Assembly (NCBI RefSeq): GCF_033807575.1 | Contig: NC_084704.1 | Span: forward strand, 28,807,968 to 28,871,967 | Source: Cydia pomonella | Taxonomy: Eukaryota; Arthropoda; Insecta; Lepidoptera; Tortricidae | Reading direction: 5' to 3' | DNA length: 64,000 nt | In this document: piece by piece, positions 53,901-64,000 of the stretch | Position numbering within the stretch: the first letter of the stretch is position 1 | Layout of the letters: every line of letters starts with the position of its first letter | Notes under the pieces: generated by a model | The model's input: the letters and a program-made list of their open reading frames with translations, nothing else | What the model was told of the DNA's origin: nothing | Database searches by the model: none | Position numbers and translations under genes: made by a program

Positions 53901-55526
53901 TCACCACCCAATTGAATGTCTTGAAATTGAAATACTTTTTAATGGTATTAGAGGACTGTGTGGTGTTTTTACATAAGACTGATAAACAGTTTAGGGAAGA
54001 CAAAGCCAATGAGTTGCTCGACAATATCAAAGTCCTTATAACAGAAAATGTTCTGAGAACCACAAATCAAAACATAGAAACTAACTTAAGACTACACATT
54101 CACTCCCACTTGCAACTTGATGTTATCAATCCATTTACAACAGATATGACGAAAAAGTTGCTGCTGGTTATTGATAGATTTAGAATCCAGTGTGTCTACA
54201 TGGCTGTCATACCATCACTAGAACATTACTTGTCCACAATGTATTACAATTTAACTACTGTTGTTTTATCAGACTGGAAAACCTATGGGGAAATGAGACA
54301 AATGGCTAAATTCAAATTTAATCTAACTACAGTTCAAGACAACCTGCCCACGCAAACCTTAGAACAAGGTTTAGATGTTCTAGAAATCATGCGTAATATA
54401 CACATATTTGTCTCCAAATACCTATACAATCTCAACAACCAGATATTTATAGAGAAGAGCAGTAATAACAAACATTTGAATTCAATAAATATCAAACACA
54501 TAGCCAATTCTATAAGAACCCATGGCACTGGAATAATGAATACCACAGTAAATTTTACATACCAATTTCTAAAAAAAAAATTCTTCACTTTCTCTCAATT
54601 TATGTACGACGAGCACATAAAATCGCGACTCATCAAGGACTTGAGGAACTTTAAGGAAATTGCAGATACTAATGGAAACATGTATCCATACAAGAGCGCA
54701 GAAAAGTTCAACAAGGGTATAAAAGTTCTGGGGCTTGCAGAAGATGGCCAGAGTTACTTGGACCTGTTCAGAGACCTGATTAGTCAGATAGGGAATGCCA
54801 TGGGTTACGTTCGAATGATTCGGTCCGGTGGAAGACATTGTTGTGCCGATGCCACTGCATTCTTACCTTCCCTAGAGCCTACAAAGTCATTTAAAGAATT
54901 AGCAGAAGAAAGCGGTGTTGATGCTAAGGTAATTCAGGCATCTGAAGTTTTGGAGAGCAATATCAATTGCTTGATAAGCAATTTCATTCAAGGAACGGAA
55001 TACTTTAAATTGCTTTTGGATGTATTTGCACCAGTTTTCAGAAACCCCAAAAATGTTCATCTAAAAAATTTCTACATCATTGTGCCCCCACTGACTCTGA
55101 ATTTTGTAGAACACATGATTTTGTCAAAGGACAAGATTTCAAAGAGGAATAAGGTTGGGGCTGCATTTACAGATGACGGATTTGCTATGGGTATAGCATA
55201 CATACTCAAATTACTTGATCAGGTATTCAGTTATTTTCTAGTCCAAAAAAAATATTTACAGGTATAATAATTAAAATTGGAATTATGACTAGTATATAAT
55301 TAAATATATACTTTTTCAGGACCCAAGTTTTGAGGCTCTTCATTGGTTTGACTCTGTATGGAAACATATTAAAGACGAAAGGAAAGTCCTCGAGGAACAA
55401 AAAGCTAAGGGATCAGTACAACTACAGCAAGCACTGGCACTCACTGAGAAGAAGATCAAGACTTTGGAGGAGGAATATAAACTCCTGTATTACAGCCTGA
55501 CAAGTGCTCGAATATTTTTCAGGTAA
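50964..55526 (+). CDS. WASHC4: WASH complex subunit 4 (SWIP), 5 exons (about 1091 aa)
   Basis: WASHC4/SWIP is a scaffold of the WASH complex, which makes branched actin on endosomes for cargo sorting. Coding exons are 50964-51241, 51379-51545, 52117-52604, 53087-55222 and 55320-55526; all are GT/AG and in phase. The most conserved part lies in the long exon 4: LPTQTLEQGLDVLEIMRNIH, YLYNLNNQIFIEKSSNNKHL, IRTHGTGIMNTTVNFTYQFL, FSQFMYDEHIKSRLIKDL and GQSYLDLFRDLISQIGNAM, then FYIIVPPLTLNFVEH and AAFTDDGFAMGIAYILKLLD. The C-terminus ends YSLTSARIFFR. Length is a little below the human protein (about 1170), mostly at the tail. The stop TAA sits inside a perfect donor AG|GTAAGT, so a further exon is possible; AATAAA at 55718 supports ending here. 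Intron 2 holds a SINE and intron 3 a LINE tail. Confidence 0.96.
51880..52095 (+). mobile_element. tRNA-derived SINE in WASHC4 intron 2
   Basis: 'tacctggtagtgaccctgcc' head, degenerate B-box 'ggtttaaattc', tail 'tgagcttactgtgggactag'. Same family as 13383-13600. Confidence 0.7.
52638..52735 (+). mobile_element. LINE 3' tail fragment in WASHC4 intron 3
   Basis: 'gtaggcgtccataggctaca' and 'cgggccgtatgcttgtttgc', ending 'attaaaaaaataaaaataaa'. Confidence 0.6.
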
Positions 55527-55717
55527 GTGGGCGTTATGCAATGCTTCTTTATATAATTTATAGACTTTTTGGTAGAAATGCCATTATTTATAATCTTGTT
55601 TTGTACTATGAAACTGTTGTTAACATATTTCTAATTACATAAACAAGGGAACAAAAGTATAAGATAATATAGTGATATTAAATGTTATAAATTATAAGCC
55701 ATATACCTATATGTATA

Positions 55718-55723
55718 AATAAA
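55718..55723 (+). terminator. WASHC4 polyadenylation signal
   Basis: AATAAA about 190 nt after the stop. Confidence 0.6.
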
Positions 55724-56213
55724 GAGTTCTAATATAAATTGTCAAGTGTCGTTTTATTTGTAAACTTCCACTAACCCCTTAGATCATCAATAATCCGCAT
55801 CTGAAGTATTGGATACAGAGTGTCCAAGTCACAATGTATACGGGATACTCGATAAATAGATGATAACGAGCGTTACATATTAGCATTCGTCTTAAAATGT
55901 AGGTAAATCATTTCATTTAACAGTTACTGCCAGGAAACCGCCTAGTGGGCGCTCGTAACTCTTGTTCAGATACCAGAGCTATAACAACAGGCTACGCCAC
56001 AGCGCACCTGGCGGGCGCACATCGCCACGGCTAGCAAGATTGACACTGGTAATAATTACATTATTTTAGACATGCATCAATATGTTTGATAAGACAGGCT
56101 AGACTAGTTATTTTATAATAAAATAACTTGCATTTGATTTCAGAAATCAAATCACTATTGTCATTGCATAGTTTTTGGGGTACTGTTAATTTTTTTGGCT
56201 GGCAGTGAATGTG
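55724..56213. other. Intergenic between WASHC4 and PRPF40
   Basis: No gene recognised. The two genes converge here. Confidence 0.4.
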
Positions 56214-56387
56214 TTAAGAGCCAATCAACGTGCTCACTAGCGCCACTGGAAAATAATTGTGATTGTTTAAATTTAACGATATATATATAAAAAAGGGGGG
56301 CGCTATGTACTGGAATTTGTATTTAAGTACCTTTTAAATACATCAAACTAGTTTCTATGTTGCTGGAGCACGTTGATGGGCTCTTAA
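56214..56387. mobile_element. MITE with TTAAGAGCC ends
   Basis: TTAAGAGCCAATCAACGTGC at the left and a near-exact inverse (one mismatch) at the right. The interior is AT-rich with a G-run at 56296. Confidence 0.65.
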
Positions 56388-57280
56388 GTGCTGAGAAGAG
56401 AAGATTTACTCCCTTCTGTCCCCGAGGTCGACAAACTGAATAAATCACATATCTTGAATTATTTAAGTAATGTTTATTTACTTATCATTAAGACTAACTT
56501 AAAATCTAAGAATGTAAATACAACACAAATTACTTATGCAAAATAAGTTTTTTCTTGGACTCCCTATTCTCAATGGAATGATGTTTATAAACATCACCCA
56601 TATTATAATAATCATTTCAAATATACTCGAATTCTGAAATTATCTGCAAATAATTGTATTAAAAAGTACTAAATACAGTAATCAGAAACTAAAACATGTC
56701 TCTTAACAGGCATGTATACAAATAACGATCTGAGAGCATTAAGATAGACAATCTATTAAAACATAAGTAGCCTTATTGAATTATTTAATGTTGGTCGAAT
56801 ATTCATGCGTTTGTACCACCGTCATTATCCTTGACTTACACGGCAGGATTTAGAAAATTTTGATGATTTTCTACTTGTTCATCGCTTTCATATTTTACTG
56901 TAGACGCGACATATGCATGTTTTACCGTGACGATTGCATACTCGTACAATTTTATTAATTTCGGCCCCGTGAGCAATTTATGAGGAGAATGACTCGACTT
57001 CATTAAGAGTTTACTGGGTAAGGTTTAATCCTTTTGAGTCCCACGGATGCGATATCAGGTCGGCAGAAGTTACCTCAAGTTTTTTTTATGCTATTTCGTA
57101 ACAAGGGTATCTAAAGTCCCACGGGAATGACGTGCTAGAGGGGTAAACCCTTTGACCGCCGTCAATAGACGCGCGCGGCTACAGTTCAATATCAACCTGC
57201 GTGTATTGCGCCAAGGTTCACGATGACTCGTCTCACATGATAACCGTGGCGTTCAAAGGGTTAACCCTTTTAAGTTTGTT
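56388..57280. other. Intergenic, AT-rich
   Basis: No gene found. Phrases such as 'tcccacggatgcgatatc' recur in other repeats of this window (16876-16900). Confidence 0.35.
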
Positions 57281-57283
57281 GGG

Positions 57284-57532
57284 GCATAGTACAAAGGGCG
57301 GGGAAGTAGGTTATCTTTATACAAACGCACCGCGCGCGGCTTGTATGTGTACGTCGCCGCACGCACACTCGAACAAAAGTCCCGACTTTTGTCGAGTCGC
57401 GCACTGAGAAACGGGTCGAGATTTTGTTTGAGTGCGCGTGTGGCGACGTATAGATACTATGGCGCACACATACAAGCCGCGCGCGGTGTGTTATATGAAA
57501 ATAACCTACTTCCCCACTCTTTGTACTATGGT
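57284..57532. mobile_element. Foldback MITE downstream of PRPF40
   Basis: Inverted arms of about 110 bp: 'catagtacaaagggcgggga' and 'accgcgcgcggcttgtatgt' each recur inverted. The overlapping frames are shadows of the palindrome. Confidence 0.7.
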
Positions 57533-57612
57533 TGGGGTTAGGGTTGAGAGTTGCAAGATAATGACGATGGACCAAACGGCCGAATATGGTCGCAATGTTT
57601 TTTGTATGTCAC

Positions 57613-57618
57613 TTTATT
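57613..57618 (-). terminator. PRPF40 polyadenylation signal
   Basis: AATAAA on the minus strand, 135 nt after the PRPF40 stop at 57753. Confidence 0.55.
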
Positions 57619-57752
57619 TATCCTTCATCCGAGGAAGTGTGGTCGTGCGGCCAGTGCGCGGGCTGCTGCTCCGGCGGCGGGGGCGCGGGCGCGGGCGCGG
57701 GCGGGGGCGGGCGCGGGTAGGCGTTGTAGATGCGCACGTGCGTGACGCTGCG

Positions 57753-60700
57753 TCAGTCCGCCTCGTGCTCGTGCAGCTGCGCCAGCAGCGCCGCGCGCCG
57801 CGACTCCAGCTCCGCGTCGCTCCACGCCGTCGACGACGCCGCCGCCGCCACCGCCGCTCTGTATATGACAGGACACATATAGCAGCCTGGGAGTCGTCCA
57901 TTTTTAAAGATACGAGCGGATTTACGTAAATATTATACTAGAAGAAAGCCGGTTACTAGAAGTGTAGTCTAAGAAGAAATTGTACTTTTAATTTGACAGT
58001 CGGAGTAGGTGTCGCTGGACAACACCGGGTTATCGTTTATAACAAATTTAACCGCTGGTCGCAACTATGGCAGTTTTTCAAACTATGATTCACCTAATAT
58101 GTAAACTTGCGACTATTACACGCTATAACAGCGTAAAAATGAGTGCTATACCTGTTCTTGTCCTTCTTGTCACGTTGCTCTGTCTTTTCCTTGGGCTTGC
58201 AGACTACGCGGTCAGGATTGGCGACGGGAGGCGGCGCTGTGCTTGCTCTTCATCATGCCTTACTAGCTTATAATAGTACGAGCAGTATACCTGTCCTTGT
58301 CCTTCTTGTCGCGCTTCTCTTTCTCCTTCTTGGGCACAAGCCCAACAAAGGCCCTACAAAGGCGTGCTCGGAGTCGGCGGAGGGGGAGGCGGGCACGCTG
58401 CGTCAGCTCTTCACCTTGCCTCACTAGCTTACAACAGTACGAGCAGTATACCTGTCCTTGTCCTTCTTGTCGCGCTTCTCTTTCTTCTTCTCTGGCTTGT
58501 AGGCGTGGTGGGAGTCAGCGGAGGGGGAGGCGGGCGCACTGCGTTTGCTCTTCACCTTGTCTTACTAGCTTACAACAGTACGAGCAGTATACCTGTCCTT
58601 GTCCTTCTTGTCGCGCTTCTCTTTCTTCTTCTTAGGCTTGTAGGCGTGGTCGGAGTCGGCGGAGGGGGAGGCGGGTGCGCTGCGTTTGCTCTTCTTCTTC
58701 TTCTGAGGCGGCGGTGACGAATCCGAGATGCCACCTTCCTCTGGGGACGCCGAACGCTGCACAGTAAAGTAATATTGATGCCCGCTAATTTACAAATTAC
58801 GCTTTTATGATGTGAGTATGGGTGAGATAGTATAAGCGTTTTTCTGTTTATTAAAGAAATAAATACTCTACTCAAAGACGACTGTCAAGAAATGTATCGC
58901 CCTTCGAGGTGCATATCTCAATCGTACCATATTGTTGCAGGCGTAACGGCTACGGTGACCGATTACTTATCAAGGGCTTGTTTGTCGCTGACGAGATATT
59001 AAAAAATGTATTGAGGTGAGTACTCACAGGCGCGGGCTCGTCGCGAGGTTTCTTGTGCTTCTTCTTAGACTTCTTGTGTTTGCGCTCCTCCGAGGTCCAG
59101 GAGGCGGCGCTGGCGGCGGCCGGCGAGGCGGAGCGCGGCGCCGCGGCCGGCGTGCCCGAGCGCGAGCGCGACGGCGACTGCGACACGGCGCGACACTCAG
59201 TGCGGGGCCCGAGTGGATGCTCGAGTTGGGCGTGCAGCGGGGCGGGCGTGCGGCGTGCATGTTAAACAAATGCAAGCGTATAGGAGCGGCCTTAGTGCAC
59301 GCTGCTCGAATCACTCGTGAGCCCGACGCCACGCTGCACGCCCCGCTGAACGCTCCGCTTCGAGCGTCCACTCAGGCTTTACACTAACGCGAGGCCACGA
59401 CACGCACGCCCAGAGCGAGCAACGCTGGACGTTGACACTATTGGCGTATGGCGGTTTGCGCCAGCATCGAGCGTGCGTTTCGTGGCCCAGGGGTAACATT
59501 TGTATACTCTGTATCTTTATGTATTTGAATAAAAGTAAACAAACAATTTGTAAATTTTCGGGTAGTTATAATATTTATTGGTTAACCAACCAAATACAAA
59601 ACCGCCTGGATCTGTCAGTGAACGACCAGACTTTAAACCTAAATTATTTATTCATGCAATGTTTTCATCTACCCCCAACTGGCATAAGGAGCCATTTGAG
59701 GGTAGATTTTGTTTACCTTTTGTTAAATACTTAAAAATACAGAATATAGATAACGGTACCGTTGAGGAGGCGCACACATTAACAAGTACTTCGCAAATGT
59801 ATTAAATAACACTGTTCATGGTACGAGTGAAAGTATCATTATGTACTTGTCCCGTGTACTCTCGGGACTCGTACATAATGAATGACACACTTTTCGCACT
59901 CGCCATGAAATATACTATAGTAATAGGTACAAGTGCACAAAATAATCAATTTGATATGAGTGGAAAATTGTGTTATTGCACGTATCACACATCATCATTT
60001 CACCAATGCGTAAAACTGCCCATTTGAATCTGAAAAATATATCAAGATCTCAAAGGGTGCACTGGACTGTATTTCGAGGCTCGCCGGGGGCACGTCGCGC
60101 ACTTTTTTTTAATGCGAGCCGATAAGTTTTACTTTGTGTACCTATATAATCCATTTAAAAAAGCATTTCCTGAGCATATAGCTTTAAAAATAAATAATTA
60201 ATAATATTCAACGACTACTGGAGTGGCGACCATGGGGGGAGGAACGTCCTCGAAGTAGACCCCGGATGCGTTGGGACGATGACATCAAAAGGGTTGCGGG
60301 GAAGAAGTGGCTCCAGGTTGCAAATAACCGTGACGAGTGGCATAAAATGAAGGAGGCCTACACCCGAAGGGATAGAGAAGGGTTAAAGAGAGCGAGAGAG
60401 AGAGATTCGACAATCTTACACAATAGATTATTCCTTGATTTTGTGGGAACGGCACGACAATCTCACTGTAAAGAGAGAAACTTACCAGAGATTGTGAGTG
60501 TGAACGCTTCTTTTTCTTGGAGCGCTTGGCCTTCCGCGGCTTCGGGTGGTGGTAGTGCATGCAGCTCTCCTCCTGCTCATGTTGGAAGTCCTGTGAAACC
60601 ATACCAAATTAAACCTTATTTAAATACTTTTAAACAACGTTCAGACTTCTTAAACAGTTACTTTCAGATTCTAAAATTATAGTTTGATTGTTGTAATTTG

Positions 60701-63700
60701 TCAAACCGATCAATAGATCTTAGAGAGAGAATTTTGAACTACAATAATAATTTTAGTTCAAAATTTAGTATTTAGTTATACTTATTGTATTTTGATAAAA
60801 TGTATTTTATTTTTACATAAACCTTTTTTATCAATCATGTTGGTTAATATAAAGAAACGCCTTTTTCGTGTTTTGTCGTTGTACCAATAACAGTGCGAGG
60901 GGAAAATGGCAGTTACCTTGTATATCCTAAGACGATCCTTTTCATTGGGCACGGCGGCGAACTCCGGTGCCTTCAGGTCCAGTTTCTCCTTGACTTCGTC
61001 CCACGGGAGCTGGTGGTCCACGTTGGCTTCGCATAGTGCCAATTTGAACGCGCTTTCCGACCGACAAGTTTCGACCCTGTCGTTGTACCAATAACAGTAT
61101 GAGGGGAAAATGGCAGTTACCTTGTATATCCTAAGGCGGTCCTCTTCATTGGGTACGGCGGCGAACTCCGGCGCCTTCAGGTCCAGTTTCTCCTTGACTT
61201 CGCCCCACGGGGCTGGTGGTCCACGTTGGCTTCGCATAGTGCCAATTTGAACGCGCTTTCCGACCGACAAGTTTCGACCCTGTCGTTGTACCAATAACAG
61301 TATGAGGGGAAAATGGCAGTTACCTTGTATATCCTAAGGCGGTCCTCTTCATTGGGCACGGCGGCGAACTCCGGTGCCTTCAGGTCCAGTTTCTCCTTGA
61401 CTTCGCTCCACGGGAGCTGGTGGTTCACGTTGGCTTCGCTTAGTGCCCATTTGAACGCGCCTTTAGACCGACGACTTTCAACACTGTCGTTGTACCAATA
61501 ATAGTGCGAGGGGGAAATGGCAGATACCTTGTATATCCTAACGCGGTCCTCTTCATTAGGCACGGCGGCGAACTCCGGTGCCTCCAGGTCCAGTTTCTCC
61601 TTGACTTCGCTCCACGGGAGCTGGTGGTCCACGTTGGCTTCGCTTAGTGCCCATTTGAACGAGCTTTCTATCTTCTTTTGGGCCTTTGATTCCTCTTTCA
61701 TCTTCTCTTTGTTTCTGGCTTCAGCCTGTTATAGATTATTATTAAACGTGAAAGAGGTTAAAGGCGCAAAGATTAAGGTCGGTAAGTATGCGTATAAATG
61801 CCAGGCTTTGGAGTTTAAATTCCATGTTCTAAAGAATAAATAGAACGTACAAAAAATAATCTGTCAGTTGGCATCAATTCAAGCACCTACTGTGGTGTGC
61901 ACGGGCAGCTTTGAGTTATTACCAGTGGTTAGTGTAACTACTGAGTTTTTTTTCTCTCAGTAGTCACCACCAAAATTTTGTTATCCATCAATTATTTATA
62001 TTACAAGTCGATTACTCTTTCAGTAACCTGCCTTTAAAGTGATAAAAAAATAGTCTGTTTTTGACTGATTTGTGTGTTCGTTCGTATAATTGTGACGCTA
62101 TTTATTGAAAGGGACCTTATTGTCGATGGCGCTTACGCCATTATCAACGACGCTCCTATATAAATACAACGCTGCGCTACGCAGTGCACCATAAGCGACC
62201 TCGACAAAATATCCATATTTCATAGGTAACGTCACAACTAATTCAATTTATCTACAATTAATAAGATAAATTTCATCCACACGTTAATTTCCCTTTTAGT
62301 ACGTATTTTTTGCACTTGCATCGGTTTTAATCTTTTTCATCACTTTTAAGGCAGTTTACTGAAATACTAATCGACTTATAATTATTTATTAAAGCACTCT
62401 ATATTCACACTAAGTATAGTAATTTCTACTGTTTTTATTTGTATTGAACACTAACAACCTTTTGGTGGTAACTAGTGGGCATAACCCGCAGCTTTTAATC
62501 CTTATTGAGGTGAGCCGTGGGCTTTTGAATTCAACTACCGTAGAACCTCGATTATCCGAAATAATTGGGATAGACGAAAAATAATTCACTCACTCAATCA
62601 TTCATCAGTCAATCACTTTTGCATCTCGCTGATTAACGTTAAAATATAAAATACATACCCGCAAAAAAGTTCGGATTATTGAGGGTTCGCATAAAGTAAG
62701 TCGGCGTTCCGATAATGGGGTTGGCCGGTCGAAGTATTAAACAGATGGCGCCATCATAGCTTGCCCTGTCAATCCCTAGAATTGTGTCAAATTCTTGTTT
62801 TTTTTTTTGGAATTTTGTGACCTGGATTCCAGTACTTTAAGCCAAATCTCATAGAACAAAACTAGAGACAGGGGCAAGCTATGATGGCGCCATCTATGCA
62901 AACCTTTGACAGTTGCCAACCCCATTGAGGGTTCGGATAATCGAAGTATGTATAATCTTGGTTCTACTGTATGTAGGAGCCACAGACAGACCTTCTCTAG
63001 CAACGAGTTGTAGGTGAGCTTCACGTTGCCGGCGTCCAAGGCGGCAGACTTGCTGTCCTCGCACACCACGGTGGCGAACTCCTCGAAGCTCGTGTCCGGT
63101 TTCACTTCGAACTGCTTCTCCTTGAGGATCTCCTTGATGACTTTCTTCTCGTCGTGGAAGCGCGCCTTTAGGTTCTCAACGTAGAACTTGAATAGGTCTA
63201 GTGGGGTTGAACCTGTTTGACCTGGAATAAAGGGTTTGTAGGTGGGTAAAAAATTATTTGTCTGGATATAGTATTACCAGAATTGGTTGTAACTGAGAGA
63301 TAAAATCTAAGAAAAAAAATTTTTCTTTTTTGACATCCAAAACAGATGGCGCTGTACTTTGCCATATGTTTTTCGGTCACTGAATTGTCAAACGTCTACT
63401 TTTGACAATCAGAGTTACCGCAAAATGTATGGAATATGGAGTGTAGAATTAAGAGGAGTGACATCTCCTATGGTAGAACTGTTGTGTGCAAGTGTCCAGC
63501 TGTTAGCTATAAATAATAGTTCCAAATCTCTCCAGAGTAGCGCTAGAGTAGCTAAGAACCTAGGCGCTATTGACAGAGTGAAGTGCGCTGTCTATGATTT
63601 GATTTTCTTGTTCAAGTATTCTAGATATTGTAGTACTTTTGCTACAGTTCTGCCTTTGGAGATTACCTTCCATAGCAAAATGTATGGAGTTGTACAGCGC

Positions 63701-64000
63701 CATCTTGTTTACCTGTCAAATTTGAAGCACGAAATTGGCTTAGATTTTGCGCATCTTAATCAATGTATCTTTGGTATTACTGACTTTTTGTAAATATATA
63801 GTGTCGGTTATGATTATAACGTAATTTCAAACAATTTTTCACTTTATTCTATTTCATATTTTTACACGGGGTGACGGTGTGCGTGCTATTTTTTTTATTA
63901 TTAATCTTGCGTACCTAGCATAGCAGAGAAGCGCATGTCAGCCGAGATGACAGGGTACAATTCTACCCACAGCGACATGGACGTCAGTTTGCCCTCCTCA
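57753..64000 (-). CDS. PRPF40: Pre-mRNA-processing factor 40, 3' half, 7 exons in window
   Basis: PRPF40 (Prp40) joins the U1 snRNP and bridges splice sites with WW and FF domains. Minus-strand exons are 64000-63915 (5' end outside the window), 63221-62992, 61725-61528, 60590-60486, 59177-59028, 58756-58593 and 57858-57753; phases agree throughout. They give an FF domain ending ELYPVISADMRFSAMLG, then GSTPLDLFKFYVENLKARFH and SLLEK; the last FF (SSFKWALSEANVDHQLPWSE ... EDRVRIYK); DFQHEQEESCMHYHH; KRSKKKKRSHSQS; an SR/Ala-rich stretch; KPKKKKEKRDKKDKD; and the terminal SDAELESRRAALLAQL, matching the animal PRPF40 C-terminus. The WW domains lie outside the window. Two exons carry tandem partial duplications (see separate entries). 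Introns hold several MITEs and a LINE tail. Confidence 0.95.
58152..58593 (-). repeat. Tandem array of partial PRPF40 exon plus donor
   Basis: The 3' part of exon 58756-58593 (encoding KEKRDKKDKDR) with its donor CAG|GTATAC and about 40 bp of intron is repeated three more times downstream. Donor-equivalent points are at 58452, 58291 and 58152 (spacing 141, 161, 139). The nearest copy still reads KVKSKRSAPASPSADS and KKKEKRDKKDKDR; the farthest is degraded. Confidence 0.8.
58933..59010 (+). mobile_element. LINE 3' tail fragment in PRPF40 intron
   Basis: 'tgttgcaggcg', 'gggcttgtttgtcgctgacg' and 'atattaaaaaatg', a diverged relative of the tail at 47988-48088. Confidence 0.45.
59393..59489. mobile_element. 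Short MITE in PRPF40 intron
   Basis: GGCCACGACACGCACGC and near-inverse GCGTGCGTTTCGTGGCC as ends; about 97 bp. Confidence 0.55.
59490..60200. other. PRPF40 intron sequence with repeats
   Basis: Includes 'tctacccccaactggcataa', which I recall as an interspersed repeat. Nothing coding recognised. Confidence 0.35.
60215..60400 (+). pseudogene. LINE ORF C-terminal fragment in PRPF40 intron
   Basis: The plus strand reads RPRSRPRMRWDDDIKRVAG then WLQVANNRDEWHKMKEAYTR, the pattern (RGRP-x-x-RW-x-DD...W-x-x-A-x-R-x-x-W) at the end of many insect LINE ORF2 proteins. Opposite strand to PRPF40. Confidence 0.7.
60917..61527 (-). repeat. Three extra tandem copies of the PRPF40 FF-domain exon segment
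   Basis: Downstream of exon 61725-61528, units ending at 61324, 61121 and 60917 repeat most of the FF domain (FKWALSEANVNHQLPWSE, LDLKAPEFAAVPNEEDR, RIYK) plus the donor AAG|GTAACT and about 60 bp of former intron. Periods are 204, 203 and 204 bp. 204 bp is 68 codons, and the first unit is open in the exon's frame through the former intron. The second unit lost 1 nt near 61210 ('ccccacgggg.ctggtgg'), shifting the frame. A partial further edge remains at about 60876-60900. Confidence 0.88.
61870..62535. other. PRPF40 intron, repeat-rich
   Basis: Contains a short inverted region 'ttattgtcgatggcgcttac...' at 62118-62160, probably a degraded MITE. No exon recognised. Confidence 0.35.
62536..62971. 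mobile_element. pogo-like MITE carrying a nested MITE
   Basis: The outer ends 'accgtagaacctcgattatc' and the inverse of 'cttggttctactgta' are pogo/Tigger-like with TA at the edges. Inside, 62716-62924 is a second palindromic MITE starting 'aatggggttggc' with a 'gatggcgccatcatagcttg' arm inverted at its other end. Confidence 0.65.
63335..63720. mobile_element. Palindromic MITE in PRPF40 intron
   Basis: 'aaacagatggcgctgtactt' at 63341 and its near-inverse 'tgtacagcgccatcttgttt' at about 63692-63711 bound the piece; an inner pair around 'gtgacatctcc'/'agtgaagtgcgctg' is weak. The 144-codon frame 63359-63793 across it is not supported as a gene. Confidence 0.5.

Noticed and set aside
57614..57929. 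Arg- or Gly-rich frames over the PRPF40 last exon and 3' UTR
   Set aside because: Shadows of a GC-rich exon; the phase-compatible PRPF40 reading explains the region.
58143..58717. Plus-strand Leu/Ser-rich frames (94-117 aa)
   Set aside because: Complementary to the tandem PRPF40 exon copies; the repetition comes from the array, not a gene.
61325..61505. Separate spliced FF exons in each tandem unit
   Set aside because: AG candidates within the units ('cgacag') give stops or wrong phases, so independent exons are unlikely; read-through or donor competition fits better.
60906..61843. Plus-strand frames beginning 'MAVTLYILRRS'
   Set aside because: Antisense of the repeated FF-domain segment.

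Overview
The window looks like nuclear DNA of a moth or butterfly. The host genes have introns with GT/AG junctions and insect-like protein sequences (TBP, eIF3K, WASHC4, PRPF40). Intergenic and intronic DNA is packed with repeat families that I recall as typical of Lepidoptera: tRNA-headed SINEs, LINE 3' ends, many short inverted-repeat MITEs, and repeats carrying a 'gtccgtctgtctgtccg' motif. No species can be assigned by eye.

Layout. 1-9 kb is a graveyard of transposons: a Gypsy pol tail, a pogo/Tigger remnant, and a 5 kb nest bounded by long inverted repeats that holds a LINE piece, a complete hAT copy with 8-bp TSD (itself containing a LINE 3' end) and a Harbinger-like MITE. 9.7-12.1 kb has two tandem genes for secreted histidine-rich proteins, each with a visible TATA/initiator promoter. 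12.6-14.6 kb (minus) is eIF3K, with an apparent 1-nt frameshift in its last exon. A possible two-exon 75-aa gene follows at 15.6 kb. 16-22.6 kb is repeats. 23.16-24.80 kb (plus) is an intact, intronless CapA-type (PGA_cap) bacterial metallophosphatase ORF. Directly after it, on the other strand, is a piece that looks like the C-terminus of an IS1 InsB transposase. Together they form a bacterial-looking island inside insect DNA. 25.35-29.95 kb is a very young Ty3/Gypsy-like element whose single ORF has lost reverse transcriptase and the integrase core. 30-36 kb is repeats. 36.27-40.70 kb is a second, non-coding LTR element whose LTR RNA would form an array of UUCG-loop hairpins.

42.3-49.5 kb (plus) is the TATA-binding protein gene; its second intron holds a Tc1 element containing a LINE containing a MITE, and a hAT MITE lies 32 nt before exon 3. 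50.96-55.53 kb (plus) is WASHC4 (SWIP), a WASH-complex subunit. 57.75 kb to the window end (minus) is the 3' half of PRPF40, a U1-associated splicing factor. In this gene two different exons carry tandem duplications of their 3' part plus splice donor (periods of about 204 bp and about 140-160 bp).

The host genes do not form one pathway. Transcription initiation (TBP), splicing (PRPF40), translation initiation (eIF3K) and endosomal actin (WASHC4) are simply neighbours. The most notable points are the CapA/IS1 island, the PRPF40 tandem arrays, the hairpin-array LTR and the RT-less but open Gypsy ORF.
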